Shown: positions 1 to 10,098 of the stretch, in pieces
Numbering within the stretch: the first letter of the stretch is position 1
How the letters are laid out: each line of letters opens with the position of its first letter
Source of the DNA: Paramecium octaurelia
Lineage: Eukaryota; Ciliophora; Oligohymenophorea; Peniculida; Parameciidae
DNA: 64,000 nucleotides
Assembly: GCA_905182995.1 (NCBI GenBank)
Contig: CAJJDP010000037.1
Span: 5,369-69,368 of the forward strand
Direction of reading: 5' to 3'
The notes under the pieces: model-generated
Databases searched by the model: none
Told to the model about the DNA's origin: nothing
The model's input: the letters and a program-made list of their open reading frames with translations, nothing else
Position numbers and translations under genes: made by a program

Positions 1-305
1 ACTACATTAGCATCTGGTAGTTATGATAACTCTATCCGTTTATGGGATGTTAAGACAGGATAATAAAAAGCACAATTAGATGGTCATTCGTAAGCAGTTT
101 TATCAATTTGTTTCTCTCCTGATGGAACTACATTAGCATCTGGTAGTTATGATAACTCTATCCGTTTCTGGGATGTTAAGACAGGATAATAAATAGCTAA
201 ATTAGATGGCCATTCATCAACAGTTTATTCAGTCAATTTCTCACCTGATGGAAATACATTAACTTCTGGTAGTGATGATCACTCTATTCGTCTTTGGAAT
301 GTAAA
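1..305 (+). repeat. Tandem 126-bp WD-blade repeats
   Basis: Units start at 1, 127 and 253, a period of 126 nt (42 residues, one WD blade). The first 60 or so bases of units 1 and 2 differ at only one position (tttatggg versus tttctggg); unit 3 is more diverged. Confidence 0.85.
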
Positions 306-585
306 AACATCAAAGGAAATACTCCAATCAGATAGCAGCTATAAAGATTTGCTTTCCTAGTTTAGCATACCTCTTCAGAATAGCTCCTTATTGCCAAATG
401 GTAATGTTTCTTATTATTTAGTTAATCCTTATTGTACAATACTTAGAATATGCTAGAATCCTTTATTCCAAGCATCAGGAACACTTATCTTATAAGGACA
501 ATTCATGAATTATTAAGGGATAGATTTAAAACCATTATTTAAATCCAAAGGAAGTTGCTTTTTAGAAGACCTGCAAAAGAAGTGA
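1..585 (+). CDS. WD40-repeat protein, C-terminal part (5' end outside window)
   Basis: The frame is open from base 1 and ends at TGA 583-585, with in-frame TAA/TAG read as Gln. Three WD blades are visible at residues about 1-100, each with an SGSYD/SGSDD turn, an IRxWDVKTG strand and a DGHS linker. A non-WD tail of about 90 residues follows, containing [20 protein letters not shown] and [10 protein letters not shown], a tail I associate with a large Paramecium family of WD40 proteins. WD40 propellers are interaction scaffolds; nothing here shows the partner. The blades are near-identical at DNA level, so this belongs to a recently amplified or gene-converted family. The N-terminus and any NACHT or other domain are off the window, so the function is unassigned. 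Confidence 0.85.
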
Positions 586-679
586 ATTTGAATTTTCATT
601 AAAAACATTACAATTATAATTTTAATTTTTGAATAATATTTGTTTTTTGTTACTATTTAAATTTTTGGTAAATAATGAG

Positions 680-1250
680 ATGTCAGAAACAACGATTTTA
701 AATTAATATTTATAGATGTACATACACTATTAAATTTATAATCTAAACAGAGTAAACAGGTTGTGTCTTAAAATGATAATTATAGATTTATAGCAAAGAT
801 AACATTTCAAAAAAGAATAAAACTTAATCCAAGAAATAATTTAAACTATTACATTATAATTACTCAATAAGTATTCTAAACCCTAATAAGATTTAGAGAT
901 GTTAATTATCTCCATCCCTAACAATAATCTTAAATCAGCTCTATATGAATTACATCTAAAGGAGCTACTTTCAATAATAATTTTGCATAAAAGGAACAGT
1001 TATTAATCATTAAGATAAGAACTATGTAATTTTACCTCAACCTGAATTTTTTTAGAAATTAATTAATATCTACAAAAAAATTATAGTCAACTAATTCAAT
1101 TTTATTAATTGTGTATAAAATGACAAAATTACCCAAGATTGGATTTCATAAACATAATTGAGAATATTAAGAAATAACAAAATTGTTCTTCCTTATAACT
1201 ACGAATTTAACCCTACAAAACAATAAATTTTTAAATTTAACTTAAATTGA
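680..1250 (+). CDS. Hypothetical protein, 178 aa, one 34-nt intron
   Basis: The ATG at 680 opens MSETTILNQYLQMYIH. Removing 752-785 (GTAAAC..TATAG) joins the frame to IYSKDNISKKNKTQ and on to TGA 1248-1250, giving 179 codons exactly. The C-terminal half (PQPEFFQKLINIYKK, LRILRNNKIVLPYNYEF) has protein-like composition, unlike the AT-rich flanks. I see no domain, signal peptide or membrane segment. It starts 94 bases after the WD40 stop. The long stop-free frame and the exact splice arithmetic are the only support. In a code with one stop, open frames of this size can occur by chance, so confidence is moderate. Confidence 0.5.
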
Positions 1251-1293
1251 TTTATATTCCATAAATGTTATATTTTCTCTTAACGTTCTAATG

Positions 1294-2808
1294 TTAGACG
1301 AATTGGATTAGCATTTGTTTATTCTTCATAGAATAAAATGTACAACTGTTTTGGCATTTGGATCAGAACAGCTTTAATATAATTGTTGCTTTGATTACAG
1401 TAAATCATATTATTATTAGCTAATCAAAATAATTGAGCTTTGCTTTATCAGTGATATTAGATATGATATTCCTTAAGAAAAGAGTAAACTTGAAAGTTTG
1501 ATTCGAAAATCAAATTAGAGTAACAATAGACTCTTGAATTTATAAACAACATTATAACATTAAGTTGGATCAAATTTTAAACAGAAAGTTTTAGTTAAGA
1601 AAAGCAATTTGAAGAAATATATATACAATTTCTAATTTTAGAAAGCCTAAAGAAGTCCTTGAAGTTAGACCAAATTCAGTATGGAAGTTCAAGATCATAA
1701 ATATCAATCTTTATTTATAATATTTATTAATGGATATTGTGTTATCAAACTCAATTTTTGGCACTAATTGAAAACTTTGGTGACAAGATTAGATTTTCTG
1801 CACTTAAGAATATATTTGACAATTACCTCATCTATCAATATTGGGTATAAAAATAATAAACTAGCTGAATCAAGTCTTGCATATTCGATCATTTATTGCG
1901 GTAAAGGTCTTATCCTCCAATCAGATGTTTGATAAAGCTTGTCTAAATGGATGTTTAAATATTGCTTGCATAATTTTTCTAAAGACTAAGCATTAGGTGA
2001 TTTAATTAAAGCCATATCAATTTTGCTAGTGTCTAATATATTTTTAACAATTATTTTTAAATCACTAAAAAGCACTCTGAAATCCACTTCGCAACCATGA
2101 AAAATCTTTAATAATTTTTAATTCTCAAAAATAGGAGTTAAATACTTATTACAAACATGCCTCAATTTCATAACATCTATTATATAATCCATTTCTACAG
2201 TAGATAATTAAATAGTGCAAGCAAAGGATATTTTAAAATCGTCTACTTTATCAGAATAATGCTCAATATCAACTCCCAAAATAGTGTAATTTTGAATGAT
2301 ATCAATACAACACTACTATAGATGATCCTCTGATTCAACAACAATGACTTATTTTTAGGATTAAATTTATGAATAAAATTAAGATAAATTAATTTTACCA
2401 TATTTATGTTCTCTTAAGACTGTCTCAAAAAATTACAATTCTTTTTCTGTTAATAATGTTATTTCTGAAAACTTTTTGATAAATTTATAATTTTCCTCAG
2501 CTTAGAGTTAAAGTTGAGGTAACTTCGTAAGATGATCTAATTCAATAGAATAATTAATCAATTTAAATTTGAGTCCTTACTTTGAACCATAGTTCATTGA
2601 AATAAAATTGTCAAGCATTTGATATATATCCATAAATTTATGAATTATAGCTATTTCGATGATTGTAGATGCACCAGAATTCTAGAATATTAAAAAATTA
2701 TAAATATCATTTTAGGTAATAGAATTTAAAAAGATATTTTTAACTTTGCTTTTACACTATTAATCAATTATTTCTTAAAATAAATGTAGTATTTTTAAAA
2801 GAGATTCA
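1294..2808. repeat. Direct repeat copy 1 (1515 bp), probably assembly overlap
   Basis: This block is identical, as far as I compared it, to 2871-4385 (offset 1577). It ends immediately before the N at 2809. It carries the exonuclease half of the ankyrin/Rrp6-like gene but not the ankyrin half. The pattern fits two overlapping contigs laid end to end. Confidence 0.85.
1704..2808 (-). pseudogene. Duplicate fragment of the Rrp6-like exonuclease gene
   Basis: Same sequence as 3281-4385 on the minus strand: the coding frame enters from the N at 2809 with no start and ends at the equivalent TGA (1704-1706). It contains the three exonuclease motifs but lacks the ankyrin repeats and N-terminus. It is most likely a scaffolding artefact rather than a real truncated paralogue; if genuine, it would be a 5'-truncated copy. 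Confidence 0.7.
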
Positions 2809-2809
2809 N
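2809..2809. other. Assembly gap (single N)
   Basis: A single N sits between the first repeat copy and 61 unique bases (2810-2870) that precede the second copy. Confidence 0.95.
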
Positions 2810-2870
2810 TTTGTTGAATTAAATATAATCTTATTCCTTACCTTTTTCCTAATTTCTCTTCTACTTCACC

Positions 2871-4385
2871 TTAGACGAATTGGATTAGCATTTGTTTATT
2901 CTTCATAGAATAAAATGTACAACTGTTTTGGCATTTGGATCAGAACAGCTTTAATATAATTGTTGCTTTGATTACAGTAAATCATATTATTATTAGCTAA
3001 TCAAAATAATTGAGCTTTGCTTTATCAGTGATATTAGATATGATATTCCTTAAGAAAAGAGTAAACTTGAAAGTTTGATTCGAAAATCAAATTAGAGTAA
3101 CAATAGACTCTTGAATTTATAAACAACATTATAACATTAAGTTGGATCAAATTTTAAACAGAAAGTTTTAGTTAAGAAAAGCAATTTGAAGAAATATATA
3201 TACAATTTCTAATTTTAGAAAGCCTAAAGAAGTCCTTGAAGTTAGACCAAATTCAGTATGGAAGTTCAAGATCATAAATATCAATCTTTATTTATAATAT
3301 TTATTAATGGATATTGTGTTATCAAACTCAATTTTTGGCACTAATTGAAAACTTTGGTGACAAGATTAGATTTTCTGCACTTAAGAATATATTTGACAAT
3401 TACCTCATCTATCAATATTGGGTATAAAAATAATAAACTAGCTGAATCAAGTCTTGCATATTCGATCATTTATTGCGGTAAAGGTCTTATCCTCCAATCA
3501 GATGTTTGATAAAGCTTGTCTAAATGGATGTTTAAATATTGCTTGCATAATTTTTCTAAAGACTAAGCATTAGGTGATTTAATTAAAGCCATATCAATTT
3601 TGCTAGTGTCTAATATATTTTTAACAATTATTTTTAAATCACTAAAAAGCACTCTGAAATCCACTTCGCAACCATGAAAAATCTTTAATAATTTTTAATT
3701 CTCAAAAATAGGAGTTAAATACTTATTACAAACATGCCTCAATTTCATAACATCTATTATATAATCCATTTCTACAGTAGATAATTAAATAGTGCAAGCA
3801 AAGGATATTTTAAAATCGTCTACTTTATCAGAATAATGCTCAATATCAACTCCCAAAATAGTGTAATTTTGAATGATATCAATACAACACTACTATAGAT
3901 GATCCTCTGATTCAACAACAATGACTTATTTTTAGGATTAAATTTATGAATAAAATTAAGATAAATTAATTTTACCATATTTATGTTCTCTTAAGACTGT
4001 CTCAAAAAATTACAATTCTTTTTCTGTTAATAATGTTATTTCTGAAAACTTTTTGATAAATTTATAATTTTCCTCAGCTTAGAGTTAAAGTTGAGGTAAC
4101 TTCGTAAGATGATCTAATTCAATAGAATAATTAATCAATTTAAATTTGAGTCCTTACTTTGAACCATAGTTCATTGAAATAAAATTGTCAAGCATTTGAT
4201 ATATATCCATAAATTTATGAATTATAGCTATTTCGATGATTGTAGATGCACCAGAATTCTAGAATATTAAAAAATTATAAATATCATTTTAGGTAATAGA
4301 ATTTAAAAAGATATTTTTAACTTTGCTTTTACACTATTAATCAATTATTTCTTAAAATAAATGTAGTATTTTTAAAAGAGATTCA
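2871..4385. repeat. Direct repeat copy 2 (1515 bp)
   Basis: Second copy of 1294-2808. Here the sequence continues without a break past 4385 into the ankyrin half of the minus-strand gene, so this copy is the one in its natural context. Confidence 0.85.
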
Positions 4386-6406
4386 GTCTTTCTCTTCTCT
4401 ATAAGTTTATGTAAAAATGTTTCACCCAATTTGCTTCTATAGTTAAACCAATCGATGTTAAATTAAAAAAGTAATATATCTAATTCTGTTGATTCGAGCA
4501 ACATCACAATTAATGACTTTTAAAGGCAGACTGTATATTGGATTTAGGTATGAAGGCATAATTATTTGAAAATTGACATGTTTTTTCTTTTCAAACAAAG
4601 TTCGAAAGCATTAGTTATTTATTCTTATGAGATAATTTAATTTTTTAAATAACTTTACATAAGTTCGATTTATCCGTCTTGCATCTCAATTATCAATCCT
4701 GCATGTTCCTAATCATAATTTGGTTAGAAATTTTCTAAGAAATATCTTATATATTTATTTGCTTTGAAACTCTTGGTAATATTCATTAAAGATTAGAGAA
4801 CTGATTGCAACTTATATTTTCTTAAATTTTCTAATTACAATAATTTTGGTTTCATTTTATCTAGCAGAAATTGAAATACTTCAAACTAATCATTTTTTGC
4901 AGCAATTTCCATTGCTGTGTATCCCTCGTTTTCTAAGAAATAATCGGCTTCATTTTAAATCAATAATTTAGCAGTTTCATGATGATTAAATTTTGCTGCT
5001 ATTATTAAGGCAGTTTCTCCCCATTTATTTCTTCTATTGATATCACAACCAAAAGCTATAAGAACAGGAATCGAACTTAAAGCTTCACTTGATGCTGCCA
5101 CATGTAATGGCGTATTGTCATCTTTGTCTTTTGCTTCCACATTCATTCCATGTTCAAGTAATAATTAAGCAATCAAAGGACTATCATAACACCAAGTGCC
5201 AACCTTTCTTCCATCTCTACCTCCTTTAGGGCCAAAAACTGCATTATGTAAGGCATTTCTTCCTTGCTTATCCGCATAATTAAAGTCTATGTTTGGTTAT
5301 TGAAGAAGAAATTCAATCACATTATATAATCCTAAAAAGCTAGCCTTAGAAAATGGAGTTCTTCCCAAAGCAGTTCTAGCATTTATATTAGCTCCTTTTT
5401 CCACAAGGAACCTAATAATAAATAATTGTCCTAAGGAACAAGCATAATAAAATGGAGTTCTATCTTAAATATCTTTGTGTTCTAAGTTTACTTTTTGGTT
5501 AAGTAGATATTCAATCATTTCTATAGATTCACTTCTGATAGCATAGAATAAAGGAGTCATTCTGTCATCATCTTCACATTCCCAATCCACATTTTTACTT
5601 TATAAATATTATGCATAATTTAATCTTGCAAATGCACACACTAAATGAGGAACAAGCATTTTCTCCTTATCTCTTAAAGATACAGTGTAAATGGAAGCAC
5701 CATTCTCAATTAGATCTTTAAAAATAATAAGTTTGTCATCCTTTATGGATTCTATTAGTTCAGGGTTACTTTTTTGCTATTTGTTTTTCTATATTTAAAC
5801 TCTTTTCTCCTTCCTTGGGAGATAATTAGGATCAATATTGTTGTTGATTTCAAATTCTGCAATAAATTCCTAATACCAACTATACAAACATGATATTTAA
5901 GGAGCTATTCCTTTTGTAATTACTCTATGAAAACTTCTGCTTTTATGTAAGAAACTAAAAACTAATAAATCTATAATTCCATATTTAGTTAACTAATACT
6001 TCCTATATTACGGTTTCATTTCTGTTTCAAAATATTTACTAAGATAGTTTTATAAGTTTTAATATGTTCCAAACATTGAACATGTGTCATCTAGTTTTAA
6101 GAATAAATTACTTGTGTTTGATTCTTTATACTAAGTGTAAATAATGTCCTTTCTAATTTTGATTACAAGCTAAATAATTTCATTTACCTTATTTAACTCT
6201 TAAAACACTTATTAAATGGCCTAATATGGCAGAATTTGTAAATTTAAATATCGATCAAATTATTCATGAATAGAATGATTAATGGTCTAGTATGAAAAAG
6301 ATTAAATTAATTTCCATTCAAATTCATTTTTTTAATCAACAATGAAAAAGTGATCTATACAAAGTGGAAAGGAGAACATTTTTGTCAAAATTTATTGAAT
6401 TTCCAT
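3281..6406 (-). CDS. Ankyrin-repeat protein fused to Rrp6/RNase D-type 3'-5' exonuclease, 1041 aa
   Basis: One uninterrupted minus-strand frame runs from ATG 6404-6406 (an upstream in-frame TGA at 6476 limits the start) to TGA 3281-3283. Residues about 230-520 are ankyrin repeats (RTPFYYACSLGQL, GRTPFSKASFLG, DNTPLHVAASSEAL, WGETALIIAAKFNH, GYTAMEIAAKND). Residues about 845-1000 are a DEDDy exonuclease: motif I GVDIEHYS (D, E), motif II FHGCEVDFRVLFSDL (D), motif III YARLDSASLLFLY (Y, D), plus DWRIRPLP shared with exosome Rrp6/EXOSC10. Rrp6 trims RNA 3' ends; the ankyrin arm would presumably tether it to a partner or site. The protein stops soon after the nuclease fold, so an HRDC domain is absent. 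The fusion is unusual; the domain calls are strong and the role is inferred. Confidence 0.85.
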
Positions 6407-6538
6407 TTAAAGTCTTCTAAAATTAAAAATAAATATTTATGTAATTGATTTAATTATTTTAAAAAAATACTAAATTCATGAAACTTAGTCAGTGTTTTCT
6501 TAATCTTGATATACATACTTATTAAATTCAGAATAAAT

Positions 6539-6802
6539 TCACTCTAAAAATTATTAATAATAAGGAAAACTATTGATTTATTCATATTATTAGAATAAAA
6601 AACAATTGTATTTGTTTTCAATCTTACTTACATTTTGATATAATGTAAATATTGAATATATTGATTGTTTGAAATCAATTTCTCCCTTTAATAAATTATT
6701 TAAATTTTATGAAAAAAGATATTAAAGCTTTAAGTTAAACCTTTATCGTATTTTCCAATATAGATAAATTATAATATCTTGAGACTTGATTTAGTAAAGC
6801 AT
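6539..6802 (-). CDS. Hypothetical protein, 87 aa, possibly interrupted by TGA
   Basis: ATG 6800-6802 opens MLYQIKSQDIIIYLYWKIR and runs through LLKGEIDFKQSIYSIF to TGA 6539-6541. Beyond that TGA the same frame continues with convincing sequence (IYSEFNKYVYQDQENTD) to a second TGA at 6476. The first TGA may be a mutated or miscalled TGG Trp codon, giving a 108-residue product. Its 5' half lies inside the 1324-bp duplicated block and its 3' half does not, so only this copy is complete. I recognise no family. Confidence 0.4.
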
Positions 6803-6993
6803 TAAGATGAAAAAGAAAGCTCATACCAAAAAATAATATCTAAAATTTGACTTCGCTAATAGAAACAAGATTAGAATGAAAACAGTTGATTTATAATTAT
6901 TTTATTGAGAGAAAGTTTTCAAAAAAAGAAAATCACAAGAATTATAGAACTTTAGAGTGAATTGTTAGTGTATTTTAGTAAAAAAAAAAGTTC

Positions 6994-7247
6994 TCACTCG
7001 ATATGTTGTTATTAAACCCTTAATATAAATTCACTAAAAATAACCATTTAAGACTTTCACAGAATCATTCGAAATTGTTTAGGAACAGAAAAAGCCTCAG
7101 TTAAAGTTTCACAACGATTTTCAATTATTTCTTTTTGATGGAACACTGATTTTAAATAAAATTATTGCTCATTGACTTCGAAACTAGTTCCAAACTTTTA
7201 TGTAAATTTAGATTCTCATTAAGATCAAGCATGAAGGGATAATCCAT
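6994..7247 (-). pseudogene. Small frameshifted gene or gene fragment
   Basis: ATG 7245-7247 opens MDYPFMLDLNEN in one frame. Coding-like sequence then resumes in another frame (SKFTQKFGTSFEVNEQQFYL, CETLTEAFSVPKQFRMI), crosses a plausible 27-nt intron at 7034-7060 (GTGAAA..TTTAG) and ends at TGA 6994-6996. I find no GT..AG intron that fixes the first frame change, so there is either a one-base sequence error or a real frameshift. The gene is divergent from the plus-strand gene at 7340, with 92 bases between the starts. No family recognised. Confidence 0.35.
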
Positions 7248-7339
7248 TCTTAATTAATAATTTTATGTCGATTTGTAATTTTGATTTTTTTCCAATCTAC
7301 TCTTAAAATCACAATAGTTTATATGATAAATTATTATAA

Positions 7340-7862
7340 ATGTTTGAATATTATGCAATAGGAAAAGAATCAAATAAAATTCATGATATTCATAAATATC
7401 TTTTAGCTCTCTGCAATAAAAAAATGGTTGATAAACTTATGAAAACCTAAAATAAATAGTAAAGAGTTAGCACTTCTATTGAGTAAAAAACTAGACCTTC
7501 AATTAGTTATCGTCCAAAAGAAAAATGTAAAGGTTCATCTTAAAGTAGATCCAACTTTAATTGGAGCTCAGTATAAATATTTTAAAGCATAACCAAAAAG
7601 GAAACAAATTTATTTAAGCACTCTTTAAAATGATCAATCTTAATCAACCCCAAGATTGAAAGCCAATTCAATAATTTAGGAATAAAAAATAGAAAATTAG
7701 ATGAATTCAGCCAGAGTCATTCAAACTGCATATTATCAAATAGAAAGAAATGTATCGACTCAAAAAGCAGAGAAATCTTCTAAAACTTACTACTTACCTA
7801 AATGTGATAGTAATTGGATTACTCATTTAAAAGGTATCCGATCAAGATAAGAATAATAATGA
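7340..7862 (+). CDS. Hypothetical basic protein, 166 aa, one 22-nt intron
   Basis: ATG 7340 opens MFEYYAIGKESNKIHDIHKY. Removing 7527-7548 (GTAAAG..GTAG, 22 nt) joins RPKEK to YPTLIGAQYKYFKAQPKRK and gives 167 codons ending at TGA 7860-7862. The protein is rich in Lys, Ser, Gln and Asn with no visible membrane segment, and ends KCDSNWITHLKGIRSRQEQQ. It lies wholly inside the duplicated block, so a second identical copy appears at 8665-9187. Function unknown; the splice and composition make a real gene likely. Confidence 0.55.
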
Positions 7863-7969
7863 AAAATATAAATACTAAACACATTTCCACCCTTGTTTTT
7901 TGGTATTTTCTTAGAAATCTATATTTAATTTTATTGTTAAGGGTTTTTCCAATTAACTAAATTGAGAAT

Positions 7970-7970
7970 N
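7970..7970. other. Assembly gap (single N)
   Basis: A single N separates the two copies of the 1324-bp block. Confidence 0.95.
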
Positions 7971-9294
7971 TAAATATTGAATATATTGATTGTTTGAAAT
8001 CAATTTCTCCCTTTAATAAATTATTTAAATTTTATGAAAAAAGATATTAAAGCTTTAAGTTAAACCTTTATCGTATTTTCCAATATAGATAAATTATAAT
8101 ATCTTGAGACTTGATTTAGTAAAGCATTAAGATGAAAAAGAAAGCTCATACCAAAAAATAATATCTAAAATTTGACTTCGCTAATAGAAACAAGATTAGA
8201 ATGAAAACAGTTGATTTATAATTATTTTATTGAGAGAAAGTTTTCAAAAAAAGAAAATCACAAGAATTATAGAACTTTAGAGTGAATTGTTAGTGTATTT
8301 TAGTAAAAAAAAAAGTTCTCACTCGATATGTTGTTATTAAACCCTTAATATAAATTCACTAAAAATAACCATTTAAGACTTTCACAGAATCATTCGAAAT
8401 TGTTTAGGAACAGAAAAAGCCTCAGTTAAAGTTTCACAACGATTTTCAATTATTTCTTTTTGATGGAACACTGATTTTAAATAAAATTATTGCTCATTGA
8501 CTTCGAAACTAGTTCCAAACTTTTATGTAAATTTAGATTCTCATTAAGATCAAGCATGAAGGGATAATCCATTCTTAATTAATAATTTTATGTCGATTTG
8601 TAATTTTGATTTTTTTCCAATCTACTCTTAAAATCACAATAGTTTATATGATAAATTATTATAAATGTTTGAATATTATGCAATAGGAAAAGAATCAAAT
8701 AAAATTCATGATATTCATAAATATCTTTTAGCTCTCTGCAATAAAAAAATGGTTGATAAACTTATGAAAACCTAAAATAAATAGTAAAGAGTTAGCACTT
8801 CTATTGAGTAAAAAACTAGACCTTCAATTAGTTATCGTCCAAAAGAAAAATGTAAAGGTTCATCTTAAAGTAGATCCAACTTTAATTGGAGCTCAGTATA
8901 AATATTTTAAAGCATAACCAAAAAGGAAACAAATTTATTTAAGCACTCTTTAAAATGATCAATCTTAATCAACCCCAAGATTGAAAGCCAATTCAATAAT
9001 TTAGGAATAAAAAATAGAAAATTAGATGAATTCAGCCAGAGTCATTCAAACTGCATATTATCAAATAGAAAGAAATGTATCGACTCAAAAAGCAGAGAAA
9101 TCTTCTAAAACTTACTACTTACCTAAATGTGATAGTAATTGGATTACTCATTTAAAAGGTATCCGATCAAGATAAGAATAATAATGAAAAATATAAATAC
9201 TAAACACATTTCCACCCTTGTTTTTTGGTATTTTCTTAGAAATCTATATTTAATTTTATTGTTAAGGGTTTTTCCAATTAACTAAATTGAGAAT
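7971..9294. repeat. Direct repeat copy 2 (1324 bp)
   Basis: Second copy of 6646-7969. It holds a truncated duplicate of the 87-aa frame (minus, 7971-8127), the frameshifted gene (minus, 8319-8572) and the 166-aa gene (plus, 8665-9187). Confidence 0.88.
8665..9187 (+). CDS. Duplicate copy of the 166-aa hypothetical gene
   Basis: Exact shifted copy (+1325) of 7340-7862 with the same 22-nt intron at 8852-8873. Probably the same locus assembled twice; identity including intron and intergenic bases argues against an old paralogue. Confidence 0.5.
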
Positions 9295-9301
9295 TGGCTA
9301 A

Positions 9302-9499
9302 ATGACTCAAAATTTGAACCTAAAGTACATTTAAGATCTTTTCTGAGGATAAAGAGTACAACCTATGTTTATGGTATGTTTTTATATATATTTTTCTTGG
9401 TTTTGAGAATTTCAAGACCAATAATATATTTTGATTTTACACAAAAAGAGGAGCGAAGCACTTGAAGAATAAATTTATCATTATCTGCGAAATTCGTGA
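9302..9499 (+). CDS. Possible short gene, 46 aa, two introns (weak)
   Basis: ATG 9302 opens MTQNLNLK. Removing 9323-9345 and a second 34-nt segment joins it to FQDQQYILILHKKRSEALEE and TGA 9497-9499, 47 codons. Both proposed introns end in GAG instead of TAG, so the model is weak. The rest of 9295-9620 shows nothing else. Confidence 0.2.
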
Positions 9500-9620
9500 T
9501 ATTATAATGATTCTTAACATACTGTTTACATTTATCTATTAGTTAATTTATTAATATATCTCTTTAGATTGATATTCACTTTTATTGGTTATAATCTTGA
9601 ATAAGATAAATATAAGAAAA

Positions 9621-10090
9621 ATGGCTTATCCACGATTAATAGAAAAAGTTCAATATTATTACTCTGCCTAAAGGTAGGTCAGAAGTTTTCTCCAGATTTG
9701 TAATATTGTTTTGCTGTTGGAATAAATATTCGGAAAAATAGGGAGCAATGTTATTAAATAAAGTAATGCTACTAATTGTGAATCCATTTCAATTATTCAC
9801 TCTTGAAAATGAAGTAAACATCTTGATGTAAATAGGGACACAAGGTTTGGTTAAGTCTGATAAAATTATTACCAAGATTGCATTTCACAATATTTAATAG
9901 TAAATAAGTAATTTAAACAATTCAAAATGAGAAAACTTTCATAATAAAAGACTTTCTTCAATACATATAATATTTATTATCAAATTTTATTTTAATAATG
10001 AAAAGTGCTATAACACTTGTAAGAATAATCACTATTGATATAGCTAAACAAATGGAATTACTAAAAAAGGCAGATACATAACTTTTCTGA
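9621..10090 (+). CDS. Hypothetical protein, 141 aa, two 22-nt introns
   Basis: ATG 9621 opens MAYPRLIEKVQYYYSAQR. Introns 9674-9695 and 9814-9835 (both 22 nt, GTAGGT..CCAG and GTAAAC..ATAG) remove the frame breaks and give 142 codons to TGA 10088-10090. Hydrophobic stretches (NKVMLLIVNPFQLF, MKSAITLVRIITIDIA) alternate with charged segments, suggesting a membrane-associated protein, but no clear family. The next gene's ATG is only 8 bases after this stop, too close for ordinary UTRs, so the two may be one gene with an error between them. Confidence 0.5.
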
Positions 10091-10098
10091 AATTTAAG

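Larger units (their letters stand above)
6646..7969. repeat. Direct repeat copy 1 (1324 bp), probably assembly overlap
   Basis: Identical in length and, as read, in sequence to 7971-9294; the two copies flank the single N at 7970 (offset 1325). Three small coding frames inside are therefore present twice. Confidence 0.88.

Noticed and set aside
2985-3240. Coding-like frame downstream of the exonuclease stop (IWSNFKDFFRLSKIRN)
   Set aside because: No start codon and no intron linking it to the exonuclease frame; could be a lost C-terminus but cannot be supported.
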